DNA of 64,000 nucleotides from a virus. How positions within the stretch are numbered: position 1 is the first letter of the stretch; every line of letters begins with the position of its first letter. The position numbers and the translations under genes are program-made. The stretch lies in IMG/VR virus record IMGVR_UViG_3300020198_000887, positions 62,001 through 126,000 of that record; one strand, given 5' to 3'. Shown here one piece after another: positions 1-7,527 of this stretch. The notes below the pieces were generated by a model. It was not told the origin of the DNA. It saw only the letters and a program-made list of their open reading frames with translations, and did no database searches.

Positions 1-2
1 AC

Positions 3-845
3 CACGTAGTGGTGTGTTTGGAAGGACGGAGCTGGCGAAAAGATTTTTATGACCCATACAAACGAAACCGGGACGTATTAAGAGCAGCAATGACCGTAAA
101 AGAGAAAGAAGAAGAAGAATTGTTCTGGGAAGCATATGCCCAATTTAACTCATTTCTGATTGAAAAAACTAATTGTACCGTCTTACAACACCCATTACTA
201 GAGGCAGATGATTTAATTGCTGGCTTCATTCAACAACACCCTACATCAACCCACGTTATCATTAGTACTGATAGTGATTTTCAACAATTAATTAGTGAAA
301 ATGTCAGTCAATACAACGGTGTTGATGATATTCATATAACTAATATTGGGTATTTTGATGCAAAAGGAAAGCCAATTAACGATAAAAAGACTGGTAAAAT
401 AAAAATGCCAATTAATCCAGAATGGATGCTTTTTGAAAAATGCATACGCGGTGATAAAAGTGATAATGTGTTTTCCGCATATCCAGGTGTTCGAACAAAA
501 GGCACAAAAACCAAGGTTGGATTAACCGAAGCATTTGCTGACAAACATAATAAAGGGTATGCGTGGAATAACTTAATGTTGCAACGATGGGTTGACCACA
601 ATGACGACGAACATCGAGTTTTAGATGATTATGAAAGAAATAGACGATTAATTGATTTATCATACCAACCAGATGAGATAAAAGAAATAATCAAAGAAAC
701 AATTAACACGAATGCTATACCAAAAGATATTTCACAAGTTGGTATTCGTATGTTAAAATTTTGTCAATCGTTTGATATGAAACGAATGATGGATAACATT
801 CAGCAATTCGCTGAACCGTTACAAGCAAAATATACAGGGGAATAA
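3..845 (+). CDS. rnh: RNase H-like 5'-3' exonuclease (5' end outside window)
   Basis: Member of the T4 RNase H / flap exonuclease (FEN, PIN-like) family, which removes RNA primers and flaps during lagging-strand synthesis. The reading frame is already open at the first bases, so the N-terminus lies outside the window; the GTG at 9 is not the true start. Visible family features are the CLEGRSWRKDFY...YKRNR segment near the visible start, the acidic site EADDLIAG, the STDSDFQQLI motif and CIRGDKSDNV followed by a helical C-terminal half. The four acidic clusters are in the usual order, so the nuclease looks active. It is followed two bases later by a small gene. Confident family call; the length cannot be compared because the start is missing. 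Confidence 0.88.
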   Translation, partial: HVVVCLEGRSWRKDFYDPYKRNRDVLRAAMTVKEKEEEELFWEAYAQFNSFLIEKTNCTVLQHPLLEADDLIAGFIQQHPTSTHVIISTDSDFQQLISENVSQYNGVDDIHITNIGYFDAKGKPINDKKTGKIKMPINPEWMLFEKCIRGDKSDNVFSAYPGVRTKGTKTKVGLTEAFADKHNKGYAWNNLMLQRWVDHNDDEHRVLDDYERNRRLIDLSYQPDEIKEIIKETINTNAIPKDISQVGIRMLKFCQSFDMKRMMDNIQQFAEPLQAKYTGE

Positions 846-847
846 CA

Positions 848-1045
848 ATGAAAATAACAGTACCAAGTGACAAATTGACAAAAGTAGAAGAATCATTAAC
901 ATTATACAAATATGATAATGGATACATGATTGAAGTAAGCGGTCGGGACGCGGATGATGAATGGGTAGTATCCAAAATTATCGTGTCTTCATTGGATGAA
1001 GTATTTGAAATCATCAAAAATGTAGATTCATTACCACGATCTTAA
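848..1045 (+). CDS. Small acidic protein of unknown function (65 aa)
   Basis: Not recognised. It starts two bases after the RNase H stop, behind a good ribosome site (AGGGGAA about 6 bases before the ATG), so it is very likely translated from the RNase H message. The protein is soluble-looking and acidic, with an alternating beta pattern around YKYDNGYMIEVSGRD and a C-terminal helix (SSLDEVFEIIKN). No membrane segment or metal motif is seen. Its job is not deducible beyond being an operon partner of a replication nuclease. Confidence 0.7.
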   Translation: MKITVPSDKLTKVEESLTLYKYDNGYMIEVSGRDADDEWVVSKIIVSSLDEVFEIIKNVDSLPRS

Positions 1046-1046
1046 T

Positions 1047-1649
1047 ATGACATCCCTATTAACATCACGAACATACAAAATTGAAATTAGCGGCAATGGC
1101 GGTGAAATTGTTGTAGGCAAGGTTAATCGGGCAGCATACGATTATCTTGACAAATATGAAATTGACATCACTGAGATGGTTGATGACGCCCATAATGAGT
1201 TAGAAATCCCAGCAGAATATTTGATTATCAAGAATGGTGTATGGGAAGAATGTGATAATATTGCACATGAAAATGGCGCAACAATGGATGCGTTAAGTAC
1301 CATCACAGTTTACGATGAAATGGGTGATAAAGTGTGGACTGCGCCGTTGGACATTGACTACTTAACAACCAATAACATTGAATGTGAAAAAATAGCAGAA
1401 CAGTATATTCATGGCCTCATTGATTTAGACGCTGTTTTCAAAGGGCAGTCAACTGAAAAAGGTTTATTTTTTGGTGGTACGTTTACTTCATTAAGTGAAT
1501 TTATCCCATCACAATTAAAATTTGAATACAGTAATATTGACGGATGGGTAATATTCGCAAGTATTCAATATGATGGTGATTATGTTGATAATTACGAATA
1601 TGATACTAAGATAACTGATATGTTTTTTGACCTTATTTTAATAAAATAA
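1047..1649 (+). CDS. Acidic protein of unknown function (200 aa)
   Basis: Not recognised. The ATG lies one base after the preceding stop and has no clear ribosome site of its own, so translation is probably coupled. The product is strongly acidic with many Asp/Glu/Tyr residues (for example YDGDYVDNYEYDTKITD near the end). It looks like a mixed alpha/beta soluble protein without membrane segments. The acidic surface would fit a DNA-mimic or a protein-binding accessory factor, but that is only a thought. It is the last gene before a new promoter at 1656. Confidence 0.7.
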   Translation: MTSLLTSRTYKIEISGNGGEIVVGKVNRAAYDYLDKYEIDITEMVDDAHNELEIPAEYLIIKNGVWEECDNIAHENGATMDALSTITVYDEMGDKVWTAPLDIDYLTTNNIECEKIAEQYIHGLIDLDAVFKGQSTEKGLFFGGTFTSLSEFIPSQLKFEYSNIDGWVIFASIQYDGDYVDNYEYDTKITDMFFDLILIK

Positions 1650-1655
1650 TATTAC

Positions 1656-1684
1656 TTGACACATTGTACAATGTGTGTTACAAT
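1656..1684 (+). promoter_or_regulatory. Sigma70-type promoter
   Basis: TTGACA (1656-1661), a 17-base spacer and TACAAT (1679-1684), lying just after the stop of the 200-aa gene and about 50 bases before the ATG at 1734. The match to the host housekeeping consensus is nearly perfect. It should drive the run of small genes from 1734. The spacer is almost filled by an 18-bp perfect palindrome. Confidence 0.85.
1659..1676. promoter_or_regulatory. Perfect 18-bp palindrome inside promoter spacer (candidate operator)
   Basis: ACACATTGTACAATGTGT is a perfect palindrome that overlaps the end of the -35 box and covers most of the spacer. A dimeric repressor bound here would block RNA polymerase. It is not followed by a T-run and lies at a promoter, so a terminator role is unlikely. 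No repressor gene is recognised in the window. Confidence 0.6.
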
Positions 1685-1733
1685 ATCCTTGTTTTTTAAA
1701 TAATACTTATTTCAACTTTATAGGAAATTTAAT

Positions 1734-2222
1734 ATGACCGATATCATTACAAATGAAATTGCATCTGGTACACGAGATAAAAAACCTGGACATAAACATC
1801 AATTATCAACTGTTCCGTCTTTTCTTGATAAATTAAATATCAGAGGAAAATACGAAAATCATAAATTAGCAAAAGCATGGGCTTGGCGAAACTATGACCA
1901 CGGGGAAGTATTTGCCAATTCATTAGAAGTTGAAAATATTACATTTAATCAAAATATTTTTATTGAAGATACGACAGACCTTTATGCAAAACTTATCCGA
2001 ATTGGATTTGTCGAGCAAACTGGGTTTCCCGATGAACATCTTTTTAAAAGTTTTTCGCGTGCTATGTATCATAAAAAGCATAATATTACAATTACATTGT
2101 ATCAATCAAAATATAAAAATGCGATTGATGTTGCATATAAAATTATGATGAAAACTGAAACAACTGGAGATACGGCAATGGCAATTTTTGTATCTGCAAT
2201 TGCCGTATTAATAGCCAACTAA
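1734..2222 (+). CDS. Protein of unknown function (162 aa)
   Basis: Not recognised. First gene of the transcript from the promoter at 1656, with a ribosome site AGGAAA about 6 bases before the ATG. The N-terminal third is basic and polar (HKHQLSTVPSFLDKLNIRGKY), the middle is mixed, and the C-terminus is hydrophobic (AMAIFVSAIAVLIAN, roughly residues 148-162). That tail could be a short membrane anchor or a buried helix. Being first under an operator-bearing early promoter, it could be an early host-takeover protein, but that is inference. Confidence 0.7.
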   Translation: MTDIITNEIASGTRDKKPGHKHQLSTVPSFLDKLNIRGKYENHKLAKAWAWRNYDHGEVFANSLEVENITFNQNIFIEDTTDLYAKLIRIGFVEQTGFPDEHLFKSFSRAMYHKKHNITITLYQSKYKNAIDVAYKIMMKTETTGDTAMAIFVSAIAVLIAN

Positions 2223-2238
2223 TTTAAAGGTATAACCA

Positions 2239-2457
2239 ATGGAATGGTTTAAAAATATACCTAAAGATGGTATTTTATGTAAATGCAAATCTAACAAATA
2301 TAGCGAACAATATAAAATCGACGTAATTACTAGATATAATGAACACCAGTTGTCTGACTATAAATTTAGAAATAATGTCAAGCATTACCAAGATGCAATC
2401 CCAGTATCGTTGACTGAAGTTATGAATATGATTTATTTGGAGAGTTTACATGAGTGA
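2239..2457 (+). CDS. Small protein of unknown function (72 aa)
   Basis: Not recognised. The ATG has an AAAGGT ribosome site at about 9 bases and follows the previous gene by 16 bases. It has two cysteines close together (LCKCKSN, residues about 13-19) but no second pair, so a zinc site within one chain is unlikely. The end overlaps the next gene by 8 bases, which implies one operon and coupled translation. Confidence 0.65.
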   Translation: MEWFKNIPKDGILCKCKSNKYSEQYKIDVITRYNEHQLSDYKFRNNVKHYQDAIPVSLTEVMNMIYLESLHE

Positions 2458-2920
2458 AATTTATGCTAAACCTATCGTCACTGATAAATTATGGATCATA
2501 GAAAAAAATGGCGAGAAAGTTGGCACCCTTCAAAAACAAGAAAACAATAAATTCATGTTTTGCAATCACGGTGCCAGTGTATGGTTTAGTAAGCAAGATG
2601 AACTTAATCAATTCTTTGGAAATGATTTTTTTCTGTTCAACGATAAATTAAATATTAAACCATCTACCATATATGAATGCAATGGATTTTTAACAAAATC
2701 CATTGCATATAATGCAATGTATGATATACGAAAAAAACTCTCATTGTATACAAAACAGCCACATAGTACGTGTTTTCATTGTGCTGGGTGGTTCCTGGTC
2801 AAATTTAAAAATTGGGTTATTTTAGATTGTCCAAAACTAGTCACCGTTGAAAAATACGAAAGTCATGGGCCATTTTATTCAAAAAAAGACGCGAGTAACT
2901 TTAAATGCACCATCAAATAA
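2450..2920 (+). CDS. Conserved T4-superfamily protein of unknown function (156 aa)
   Basis: The opening (AKPIVTDKLWIIEKNGEKVG) and the later CAGWFLVKF...NWVILDCPKL...GPF pattern resemble a hypothetical protein I recall from T4-like cyanophages. The resemblance is from memory and was not searched. The protein seems to be a beta-rich soluble domain with repeated aromatic residues. It overlaps the genes on both sides (8 bases upstream, 16 downstream). A GGAGAG ribosome site lies inside the preceding gene. Function unknown. Confidence 0.72.
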   Translation: MSEIYAKPIVTDKLWIIEKNGEKVGTLQKQENNKFMFCNHGASVWFSKQDELNQFFGNDFFLFNDKLNIKPSTIYECNGFLTKSIAYNAMYDIRKKLSLYTKQPHSTCFHCAGWFLVKFKNWVILDCPKLVTVEKYESHGPFYSKKDASNFKCTIK

Positions 2921-3153
2921 ATCTTTCACCAGTAACACAGTTTATACAACTACTGCGAGCCGCAGAACTTGGTCAACAAAAAGAAGTTAAATTGTCAATA
3001 CAACAGGCAAGGTTATTAAATCTAGCATTAACCGAAATGCTAGATAAAATAAATAAAGATTTTGAAACAATGCTGAACGAGTTTAAAAAATCATCAGACA
3101 CCGAAGTTATTTCTGTATCAATGGATGGTGGTGAATTCGGGGACAGCAAATAA
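2905..3153 (+). CDS. Conserved small helical protein (82 aa)
   Basis: A short, mostly helical protein. The block VTQFIQLLRAAELGQQKEVK followed by QQARLLNLALTEML matches the style of a small conserved protein of T4-like environmental phages (recalled, not searched). The ATG lies inside the end of the preceding gene, so translation is coupled. Heptad-like spacing of Leu/Ile in residues 8-55 suggests a helical hairpin or coiled coil that mediates an oligomer or partner contact. Function unknown. Confidence 0.7.
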   Translation: MHHQINLSPVTQFIQLLRAAELGQQKEVKLSIQQARLLNLALTEMLDKINKDFETMLNEFKKSSDTEVISVSMDGGEFGDSK

Positions 3154-3182
3154 GCTAAATACATGTAGTTAATGGAGATTGT

Positions 3183-3467
3183 ATGGCCAGACCAAAACCA
3201 CATGTATTATTAGAAAGTATTAATAAAAAATCATACAACATTGTCCAAGTATTAGCGGCAGATGCAATTTGGGCAGTTTTTTACAAAAATGAAGCATTTA
3301 ATTTAAAAAGTTTCAATACGTTAGTAAGTCGTCCGGGTCCAAAATATAAAAAAACAAGTTTTTCAAACCCAGGTCATGCATACAACTTGGCTGAAAAATT
3401 GAATCACCAATTCAAGTGCAACGATTTTACGGTTGTAAAACTTATGGCTGGTACTGTAATGCGATGA
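3183..3467 (+). CDS. Conserved basic protein of unknown function (94 aa)
   Basis: Begins with MARPKPHVLLE and contains the distinctive block SRPGPKYKKTSFSNPGHAYN, a pattern I associate with a small conserved protein of T4-like phages. That association is from memory and no function is known to me. The protein is basic and may bind nucleic acid. A GGAGA ribosome site lies 7 bases before the ATG, and the gene shares an ATGA overlap with the next one. Confidence 0.72.
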   Translation: MARPKPHVLLESINKKSYNIVQVLAADAIWAVFYKNEAFNLKSFNTLVSRPGPKYKKTSFSNPGHAYNLAEKLNHQFKCNDFTVVKLMAGTVMR

Positions 3468-3844
3468 TCGAACGGGACACATTAACAAAAATATTTTTAA
3501 CGCAATGGAACGTTAGTACTGATGATGTCAATGTTCGGTTTTACTCCAGAAAATGGTGGGTTACTAATCGTGCAACCTCATATAGATTAACCAATGATGG
3601 TCATGAGTTTTTAACAAAAATACTCGAGGTCAAAGCATATACCATCCCATTTACAGAAAGTATTGACAAGAGTCCACAAACGTTGGTATACTTATCTCGA
3701 TTTATTGATTCACCGTTTTATTTAACAAATCAAAGTATTACGGTTTTTTCTGAAATGAAGAGTTTTGAATTACATTTATTTTCTGATGACATTAGAAAAT
3801 ATGGTATGATAAAAGCTCTTAATGCTAGAAATAAAAATAATTGA
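3464..3844 (+). CDS. Protein of unknown function (126 aa)
   Basis: Not recognised. I start it at the ATG at 3464, which overlaps the stop of the preceding gene as ATGA, rather than the in-frame ATG at 3416, which would run 52 bases into that gene. The N-terminal half has aromatic-rich beta character (VRFYSRKWWVTNRATSYRLT), which looks like a small nucleic-acid or ligand-binding fold. The stop codon lies inside the -35 box of the next promoter, so this transcript's coding part ends here. Confidence 0.65.
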   Translation: MIERDTLTKIFLTQWNVSTDDVNVRFYSRKWWVTNRATSYRLTNDGHEFLTKILEVKAYTIPFTESIDKSPQTLVYLSRFIDSPFYLTNQSITVFSEMKSFELHLFSDDIRKYGMIKALNARNKNN

Positions 3845-3869
3845 CAGTCACACAAAAACTATATATAAT
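3841..3869 (+). promoter_or_regulatory. Consensus sigma70 promoter for the MoxR gene
   Basis: TTGACA (3841-3846), a 17-base spacer and TATAAT (3864-3869) match the consensus exactly. The -35 box overlaps the stop codon of the 126-aa gene, and the ATG of the ATPase is 48 bases beyond the -10 box. Expected to be a strong, host-polymerase-driven early promoter. Confidence 0.88.
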
Positions 3870-3916
3870 ATACCCGTAATTAACCATTTTTACCACAATC
3901 AAACGAGAAATATACA

Positions 3917-4999
3917 ATGAGTGATATTCGTAAAGCAGGGCCAAACAGCGCAAAAAAAGCCATAATCAAGGCGTTGAAAGTAAAACAACCAATCTTTTTG
4001 TGGGGACCCCCTGGAATCGGTAAATCAGATCTTATTAAACAAATTGGCGATGAAGGGACCAATGATTTAGTAATCGACGTGCGTCTTTCATTGTGGGATC
4101 CTACTGATATCAAAGGTGTTCCGTTCTATGACGAATCATCTGGCACTATGAAATGGGCTCCACCCGCTGAATTACCGGGTATGAAAACAGCAGAACAATA
4201 TGAACGTATTATTTTATTCTTGGATGAAATGAATTCTGCATCACCTAGTGTGCAAGCGGCAGCATATCAACTAGTGCTGAATCGCAAAGTTGGTACCTAC
4301 ATCTTGCCAGATAATGTTGTTCTTGTTGCCGCTGGTAATCGTGATGGCGATAAAGGTGTTACATATCGCATGCCAGCACCACTGAAAAATCGGTTTATTC
4401 ACTTGGAAATGGAATCAAAATTTGATGACTGGTTTATTTGGGCAACCGAAAATAAAATTAACAAAGATGTTGTTGGATTCTTGAACTGGTCTAAGGGTGA
4501 TTTGTACAACTTTGATCCAAAATCAAGCTCTAATGCATTTGCAACACCACGTTCATGGTCGTTTGTTAGTAATTTGCTGACTGAAAATGATTGCGACGAC
4601 GAAACATTGATGAATTTGATGGCTGGTTCTGTTGGCGAAGGGACTGCATTGAAATTTGGTGCTTATCAAAAATTATCAGGAAAACTGCCTAACCCAAGTG
4701 ATATTTTAAAAGGCAAGGTTACTACACTAGATAATAAAGAAATCTCTGCAATGTATTCACTAACAGTTGGGTTGTGCTATGAATTAAAAGATGGTGCTGA
4801 CCGGAAAGATGCTGATTGGAACAAGCAAGTTAACTTCTTTTTCCAATTTATGATGGACAACTTTGAAACTGAATTGGTTATCATGGGTACAAAAATAGCA
4901 TTGACTACGTACAGACTTCCATTCGATGTTGACCAAATTAATTGCTTTATGGATTTTCATAAAAAATATGGGAAATACATTGCAGCAGCAACTTCATAA
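3917..4999 (+). CDS. MoxR-type AAA+ ATPase
   Basis: AAA+ ATPase of the MoxR group, enzymes that remodel or insert metal into partner proteins and commonly work with a von Willebrand A (VWA) protein. Visible motifs are Walker A GPPGIGKS (residues 30-37), Walker B FLDEMN (101-106), sensor-1 region VAAGNRDGDKG with Asn141, and an arginine-finger region LKNRF (156-160). The 360-residue length fits the family. It has its own consensus promoter at 3841 and is followed by a strong hairpin at 5006. The next gene encodes a metallopeptidase-like/VWA protein, the usual genetic partner. The substrate in the infected cell is unknown. Confidence 0.85.
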   Translation: MSDIRKAGPNSAKKAIIKALKVKQPIFLWGPPGIGKSDLIKQIGDEGTNDLVIDVRLSLWDPTDIKGVPFYDESSGTMKWAPPAELPGMKTAEQYERIILFLDEMNSASPSVQAAAYQLVLNRKVGTYILPDNVVLVAAGNRDGDKGVTYRMPAPLKNRFIHLEMESKFDDWFIWATENKINKDVVGFLNWSKGDLYNFDPKSSSNAFATPRSWSFVSNLLTENDCDDETLMNLMAGSVGEGTALKFGAYQKLSGKLPNPSDILKGKVTTLDNKEISAMYSLTVGLCYELKDGADRKDADWNKQVNFFFQFMMDNFETELVIMGTKIALTTYRLPFDVDQINCFMDFHKKYGKYIAAATS

Positions 5000-5005
5000 T
5001 TGTGT

Positions 5006-5032
5006 GTTAGAACACGGAACCCGTGTTCTAAC
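5006..5032 (+). terminator. Perfect 12-bp hairpin after the MoxR gene
   Basis: GTTAGAACACGG and CCGTGTTCTAAC form a perfect 12-bp stem around a 3-base loop, 7 bases after the MoxR stop. There is no T-run on the 3' side (GTAATAAG follows), so it is not a classical intrinsic terminator. It may instead protect the 3' end of the message or attenuate read-through into the VWA gene. Confidence 0.55.
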
Positions 5033-5093
5033 GTAATAAGAACCATCATGTATGGGAGTATACAGAAATGATGCTTCCATTTATCTTTCTATG

Positions 5094-5122
5094 TTGCCGC
5101 CGAATTAACATTTTGCTATAAT
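5094..5122 (+). promoter_or_regulatory. Sigma70-type promoter for the VWA gene
   Basis: TTGCCG (5094-5099), a 17-base spacer and a perfect TATAAT (5117-5122), 27 bases before the ATG at 5149. The -35 box is a moderate match. This promoter would allow the VWA gene to be expressed separately from the MoxR gene. Confidence 0.65.
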
Positions 5123-5148
5123 ATAGTTTTTACATACCAGGAAATAAA

Positions 5149-6348
5149 ATGTCAAACGACCCAGTATTAGATAAAGTCATTGATAACATTGTTATCGCTC
5201 GAGTTGGATTATTGTTAAAACATCCATTTTTTGGGAATTTGGCAACCCGATTAATTATCAAAGAAGGTGGTGAGTGGTGCAAAACTGCCGCCACTGAAGG
5301 AAGACATATTTTCTTTAATAAAGAATTTTTTGCACCACTTACTATTGCACAAATTCAATTTGTTCTGGCACATGAAATCCTCCATAATGCATTTGACCAC
5401 ATGGGGAGACGCGAATCCCGTATACCAAAAATCTTCAATTGGGCAGCAGATTATTGTGTAAACGGGCAAATCATTCGTGATAATATTGGTGACTACCAAA
5501 TACCGGGTATTAATATATTGCATGACACACAATATTATGGAATGGGTGCTGAAGAAATATATGACATTTTAAAAGAGCATAATGATGACATGCTTGATCA
5601 ATTAGGGGACTTGTTAGACCAACACTTTGATTGGGAGTCCAGTACTGATGATCCCGATGATGGTCGGCCACGGTATTCACAAGAAGAACTGCGGAGCATC
5701 AGGGATGAAGTCCGCGAAGCCGTAATGACCGCAGCACAAGCTGCGGGTGCTGGAAATACCCCAGGGTTAGTCCAACGATTAATTCAGGCATTAACAGAAC
5801 CAAAAATGAATTGGCGTGAAATTCTCCAACAACAAATCCAAAGTACTATCAAAGACGATTTTAGTTGGATGAAACCAAACAAAAAATCTTGGCATTTATC
5901 GGCTGTCCTCCCAGGGCAAAATCTGTTAGATACCATTGATATTGTTGTCGCAATAGATATGTCTGGTTCTATCGGTGATGCTCAAGCAAAAGACTTTTTA
6001 AGTGAAATTAAAGGTATTATGCAACAATATCAAAATTTCAATATCAAAGTATTCTGTTTTGATACCCAAGTATACAACGAAGCTGACTACGATGGATTTA
6101 ACATCGACGACTTTGACCAATACCAACCGATGGGGGGTGGTGGCACCAATTTCGATGTTAACTGGGGGTATATGAAAGAACACGACATCGTTCCTAAATT
6201 ATTCGTTATGTTCACTGATATGTATCCATGTGGTTCATGGGGTGATGAAAATTATTGTCCAACTTTGTTTGTGGCACATGGTACTACCACCATAGAAGCA
6301 CCGTTTGGCACTACTGTATATTACGAATTTTCAGATTCAGTTGTATAA
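5149..6348 (+). CDS. Metallopeptidase-like / VWA domain protein, MoxR partner
   Basis: Two-domain protein. The N-terminal half carries a zinc-peptidase-like HEILH motif (H75, E76, H79) in a context typical of the putative metallopeptidase domain that precedes VWA domains in the DUF2201 family. The C-terminal half is a VWA domain with the metal-ion-dependent adhesion motif DMSGS (about residues 268-273), a conserved GGGGTNFD segment and an FTDMY strand. The middle is an acidic, helical linker. Start chosen at ATG 5149 with AGGAAA 5 bases upstream. Neighbouring the MoxR ATPase, it probably forms an ATPase-VWA chaperone pair. Whether it cleaves protein is not shown by sequence alone. Confidence 0.85.
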   Translation: MSNDPVLDKVIDNIVIARVGLLLKHPFFGNLATRLIIKEGGEWCKTAATEGRHIFFNKEFFAPLTIAQIQFVLAHEILHNAFDHMGRRESRIPKIFNWAADYCVNGQIIRDNIGDYQIPGINILHDTQYYGMGAEEIYDILKEHNDDMLDQLGDLLDQHFDWESSTDDPDDGRPRYSQEELRSIRDEVREAVMTAAQAAGAGNTPGLVQRLIQALTEPKMNWREILQQQIQSTIKDDFSWMKPNKKSWHLSAVLPGQNLLDTIDIVVAIDMSGSIGDAQAKDFLSEIKGIMQQYQNFNIKVFCFDTQVYNEADYDGFNIDDFDQYQPMGGGGTNFDVNWGYMKEHDIVPKLFVMFTDMYPCGSWGDENYCPTLFVAHGTTTIEAPFGTTVYYEFSDSVV

Positions 6349-6635
6349 TGGCGATTAAAAACGGTCACCCAAATCCATTAAATTTTTTTGAAATGCGGAG
6401 AGTGAATTTTGCACCACCGCATTTCAATTATTTTATTATTAACAAATATAACCCATCACAAATTATTCTGTTAAATGAATGGATTTATTATAATTTAAAT
6501 GGGCGATATTATATCGGTCAAGGAATAATGCTTGACAATACAAATACCATCGTGTATAATACACGTATTGGATTTGAAAGTGAAAAAGAAATTACCTTTT
6601 TCACAATTGCTTGTCCTCATTTAAATATGAGATAA
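6348..6635 (+). CDS. Protein of unknown function (95 aa)
   Basis: Not recognised. The start at 6348 overlaps the VWA stop as TAATG, which favours it over the earlier in-frame start at 6255 that would lie deep inside the VWA gene. The product is rich in Asn, Ile and Tyr and looks beta-rich. It is probably translationally coupled to the VWA gene. A consensus promoter for the following gene lies inside its coding sequence. Confidence 0.6.
   Translation: MAIKNGHPNPLNFFEMRRVNFAPPHFNYFIINKYNPSQIILLNEWIYYNLNGRYYIGQGIMLDNTNTIVYNTRIGFESEKEITFFTIACPHLNMR
6532..6560 (+). promoter_or_regulatory. Consensus sigma70 promoter inside a gene
   Basis: TTGACA (6532-6537), a 17-base spacer and TATAAT (6555-6560), an exact consensus match, inside the 3' part of the 95-aa gene. 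The next start codon (6671) is about 110 bases downstream. It would drive the cluster 6671-8563 including thyX. Confidence 0.82.
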
Positions 6636-6670
6636 GTAATAATATAATTTAACGTTATAAGGAGATAACA

Positions 6671-6895
6671 ATGTCAGATACACAAGAAAATACAACACAA
6701 GAGCAAGTTCAACAAGAATCAGCAGACCTTACGATCAATGATTTAAATTCATTAAAAACTATTATTGATATTTCTAGTACACGTGGTGCATTCAAAGCAA
6801 ATGAATTGGAAGCAGTGGGTAAAGTTTATAACAAATTGTCAACCTTCCTAGAGCAAGTTGCTAAACAAGCAGAAGCCAATGCTGGAGCAAACTAA
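6671..6895 (+). CDS. Conserved small acidic protein (74 aa)
   Basis: A Gln/Glu-rich N-terminal tail (residues 1-20) followed by a helical domain with the block DLTINDLNSLKTIIDI...RGAFKANELEAVGKVYNKL. This pattern recalls a conserved hypothetical protein of T4-like cyanophages (from memory). A strong ribosome site AAGGAGA lies 6 bases before the ATG and a consensus promoter upstream, so high expression is likely. It overlaps the next gene as TAATG. Function unknown; the shape suggests a small helical scaffold or adaptor. Confidence 0.75.
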   Translation: MSDTQENTTQEQVQQESADLTINDLNSLKTIIDISSTRGAFKANELEAVGKVYNKLSTFLEQVAKQAEANAGAN

Positions 6896-7527
6896 TGAAC
6901 GCATTAAAACACGTTGGTCGGGTAATTGGTACCGGTAAACGGTGCCTTGTCGCGTATCGTACACTTCCGGGGGATGCGTATAGTTGCTTAATCATACCAA
7001 CTGAAAGCCTACCTGATAGCTATCATGATGCGATAATCAACCTGGTCGAAAGCAATGCTGGACAAACTGCACATGAATTTGCAGAAGCACTGGACCGCAC
7101 CCAATTCCCAGATGGGAGTCGAATGCTTCCTGCGCTACATGCGCAAGGCAGGCTAATTAAAATGTTGACAAACCAAATAGAAATGGTTCCAACCAACGCG
7201 ACTGCTATTTTATTAGCAGAACTAAATCAAATTATTGCTGATAATATGGGTATACCAGTTGATGAACTTTCTATCAAATCTGATACAAACAACAACTCGG
7301 AAACACCAGAACAATCCGTTGATAAAGACCCTACCGTCCAAGTAGATTCCCCAAATGTGGACAACTCCAACACTACAACGGCAAGTGTAGACCCGGTTAT
7401 GGACCCCACCGGTGCGGCAAAATTTTATCGCTCACAAGCTGATAAATTAGCGAAAGAAGCAGCCCAATTTAGAAGACTGGCGGAAGAACTGGTACCTACT
7501 GTTAAAAAATCAAAAGCATCAGTATGA
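6895..7527 (+). CDS. Conserved T4-superfamily protein of unknown function (210 aa)
   Basis: Residues 1-120 form the conserved part (VGRVIGTGKRCLVAYRTLPG, then an Asp/His-rich stretch and DGSRMLPALHAQGRL). A Ser/Thr/Asn-rich linker spans about 125-175, and a Lys/Ala-rich helix closes the protein (YRSQADKLAKEAAQFRRLAE). The conserved part recalls a protein common in T4-like environmental phages whose role I do not know. Both junctions are overlaps (TAATG upstream, ATGA downstream), so this is a tight translational unit with its neighbours. Confidence 0.72.
   Translation: MNALKHVGRVIGTGKRCLVAYRTLPGDAYSCLIIPTESLPDSYHDAIINLVESNAGQTAHEFAEALDRTQFPDGSRMLPALHAQGRLIKMLTNQIEMVPTNATAILLAELNQIIADNMGIPVDELSIKSDTNNNSETPEQSVDKDPTVQVDSPNVDNSNTTTASVDPVMDPTGAAKFYRSQADKLAKEAAQFRRLAEELVPTVKKSKASV

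Noticed and set aside
6255-6347. Longer N-terminus for the 95-aa protein
   Set aside because: It would overlap the VWA gene by 94 bases; the TAATG junction at 6348 is the typical arrangement in this genome.
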